The notes below the pieces were generated by a model that had not been told where the DNA came from, did no database searches, and saw only the letters and a list, made by a program, of their open reading frames with translations. A stretch of 64,000 nt of DNA, taken from the NCBI RefSeq assembly GCF_001741865.1, contig NZ_CP017147.1, forward strand, positions 5,695,001-5,759,000. Reading direction: 5' to 3'. Positions 63,366 to 64,000 of this stretch are shown here, piece after piece. The stretch comes from Bosea vaviloviae. Its GTDB lineage: Bacteria; Pseudomonadota; Alphaproteobacteria; Rhizobiales; Beijerinckiaceae. The stretch's first letter is position 1. Every line of letters starts with the position of its first letter. The translations under genes were made by a program, and so were the position numbers.

Positions 63366-63950
63366 TCACAGGACCAGGCGCATCAGCGGCCGGCCTTCCT
63401 TCTGCCGCGCGATCTCGCTGAAGCCCGCCCGCAGGAAGACACGTTCGGCTCCGACATAGAGCCCTTCGCTGCTGCGCTTGAATTCGTGATCCATCGGCGC
63501 GGCCTCGAGCAGCCGCGCGCCGCTGTCGCGCGCGAAGCTGATCGCTCCATCGAGCAGATCGGCGGTTACGCCCTTGCCGCGAAAGCCCTTGCGCACGAAA
63601 AAGCAGGAGGCCGCCCAGTTGCGCTCATCCTCGGCTGGCGCGTCCGGCAGCGGCGTCGAGGCGCGGCGCGGGTTGTTCCATTCGGGTATATGGGCGCGGG
63701 GACCGACCTGCAGCCAGCCGACAGGCATGTCGCCCTCGAAAGCGACGACGCCGGGCGGCGGCCCCTTTCGCACCCGCTCCTCGAACAGCAGGCGTGCGCC
63801 CTCGCCCAGCAAGGGCATGCGCCGCTTCTGCGGCATGCGGAAATGATTGCACCAGCAGCCATAGCAGGGCCCCTTGGGGCCGAAGAGATCTTCGAGATCG
63901 GGCCAGCGCTCCGGTGTCAACGGAACGACTTTGAAACCGGGTTCACCCAT
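63366..63950 (-). CDS. GNAT family N-acetyltransferase
   Basis: 194 aa. The acetyl-CoA loop is CFFVRKGFRGKGVTADLLDGAISFA. The N-terminal part contains a cysteine cluster, GPCYGCWCNHFRM, that could bind a metal. FLRAGFSEIARQ closes the fold. GGGAGG precedes the ATG at 63950. This matches a subgroup of GNAT proteins with a PCYGCWC motif that often lack a known substrate. Convergent with the alpha/beta hydrolase, 7 bases apart. Confidence 0.87.
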   Translation of the reverse strand: MGEPGFKVVPLTPERWPDLEDLFGPKGPCYGCWCNHFRMPQKRRMPLLGEGARLLFEERVRKGPPPGVVAFEGDMPVGWLQVGPRAHIPEWNNPRRASTPLPDAPAEDERNWAASCFFVRKGFRGKGVTADLLDGAISFARDSGARLLEAAPMDHEFKRSSEGLYVGAERVFLRAGFSEIARQKEGRPLMRLVL

Positions 63951-64000
63951 TCCAACCTCCCTTCCCTCCTGCACATCGCAAAGCTAGACTCGCATGACGG

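Overview
The window is GC-rich, densely packed chromosomal DNA of an alphaproteobacterium of the order Hyphomicrobiales (Rhizobiales). The best guess is Bosea or a close relative. Support comes from trxB next to a LysR gene, dapF-mtaB, ffh-rpsP-rimM-trmD, a split leuB/leuC/leuD set, an EF-G-like GTPase, and many copies of the palindromic intergenic repeats typical of this order. The genus is inference. I see no tRNA, rRNA, CRISPR array, intact insertion sequence or prophage.

Layout. 0-5 kb: an exported protein, a GNAT acetyltransferase, an AsnC/Lrp regulator, an ELM1-like protein, trxB and a LysR regulator. 5-9 kb: a candidate small RNA, then ogt, msrP and leuB. 8.6-11.5 kb: a winged-helix/TPR regulator divergent from a tiny exported pentapeptide-repeat protein, with an ADYC-domain protein beyond it. 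The shared promoter holds five CAAG repeats at about 11-bp spacing. 11.5-18.6 kb: a peptide-type ABC binding protein, a RidA homologue, a lytic transglycosylase, a MITE-like inverted-repeat element, a run of small genes, a transglutaminase and a membrane-anchored protein. 18.8-24.7 kb: an aspartate aminotransferase, a rhodanese without its catalytic Cys, a methyltransferase, two small conserved proteins, a TctC-type binding protein and a PQQ-type sugar dehydrogenase.

24.8-27.3 kb: a DUF6502-DUF5666 gene pair divergent from two tiny membrane proteins, with two matching 17-bp palindromes between them. 27.3-31.8 kb: translation and secretion genes ffh, a small acidic protein, rpsP, rimM, a HAD phosphatase and trmD, all on the minus strand. 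32-39 kb: exported and envelope proteins, LysE, a methyltransferase, an MBL hydrolase, dapF and mtaB. 39-46.3 kb: a VapBC-type toxin-antitoxin pair, a sulfite oxidase-like enzyme, fadD, the EF-G-like protein and an SDR. 46.5-52.6 kb: rplS, leuC, small membrane proteins, a zincin, LysE, a DUF6152/DUF6644 pair and leuD. 52.9-64 kb: a DUF1800/DUF1501 pair, DUF4394 divergent from an ECF sigma/anti-sigma pair, a RecD-like helicase, a chemoreceptor, dapB, an alpha/beta hydrolase and a GNAT enzyme.

Most of the window is housekeeping: leucine (leuBCD), lysine/peptidoglycan (dapB, dapF), ribosome and tRNA maturation (rpsP, rimM, trmD, rplS, mtaB) and SRP (ffh). The most interesting signals are regulatory: the 11-bp-phased repeat array at 10196, the paired palindromes at 26801 and 26868, the LysR-type box at 3855, the candidate sRNA at 5112-5249, three 19-bp repeats before leuC, and the 15046-16378 segment bounded by related inverted-repeat ends. 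I find no clearly new multi-gene system. The DUF6502/DUF5666 locus and the TPR-regulator/pentapeptide locus come closest.
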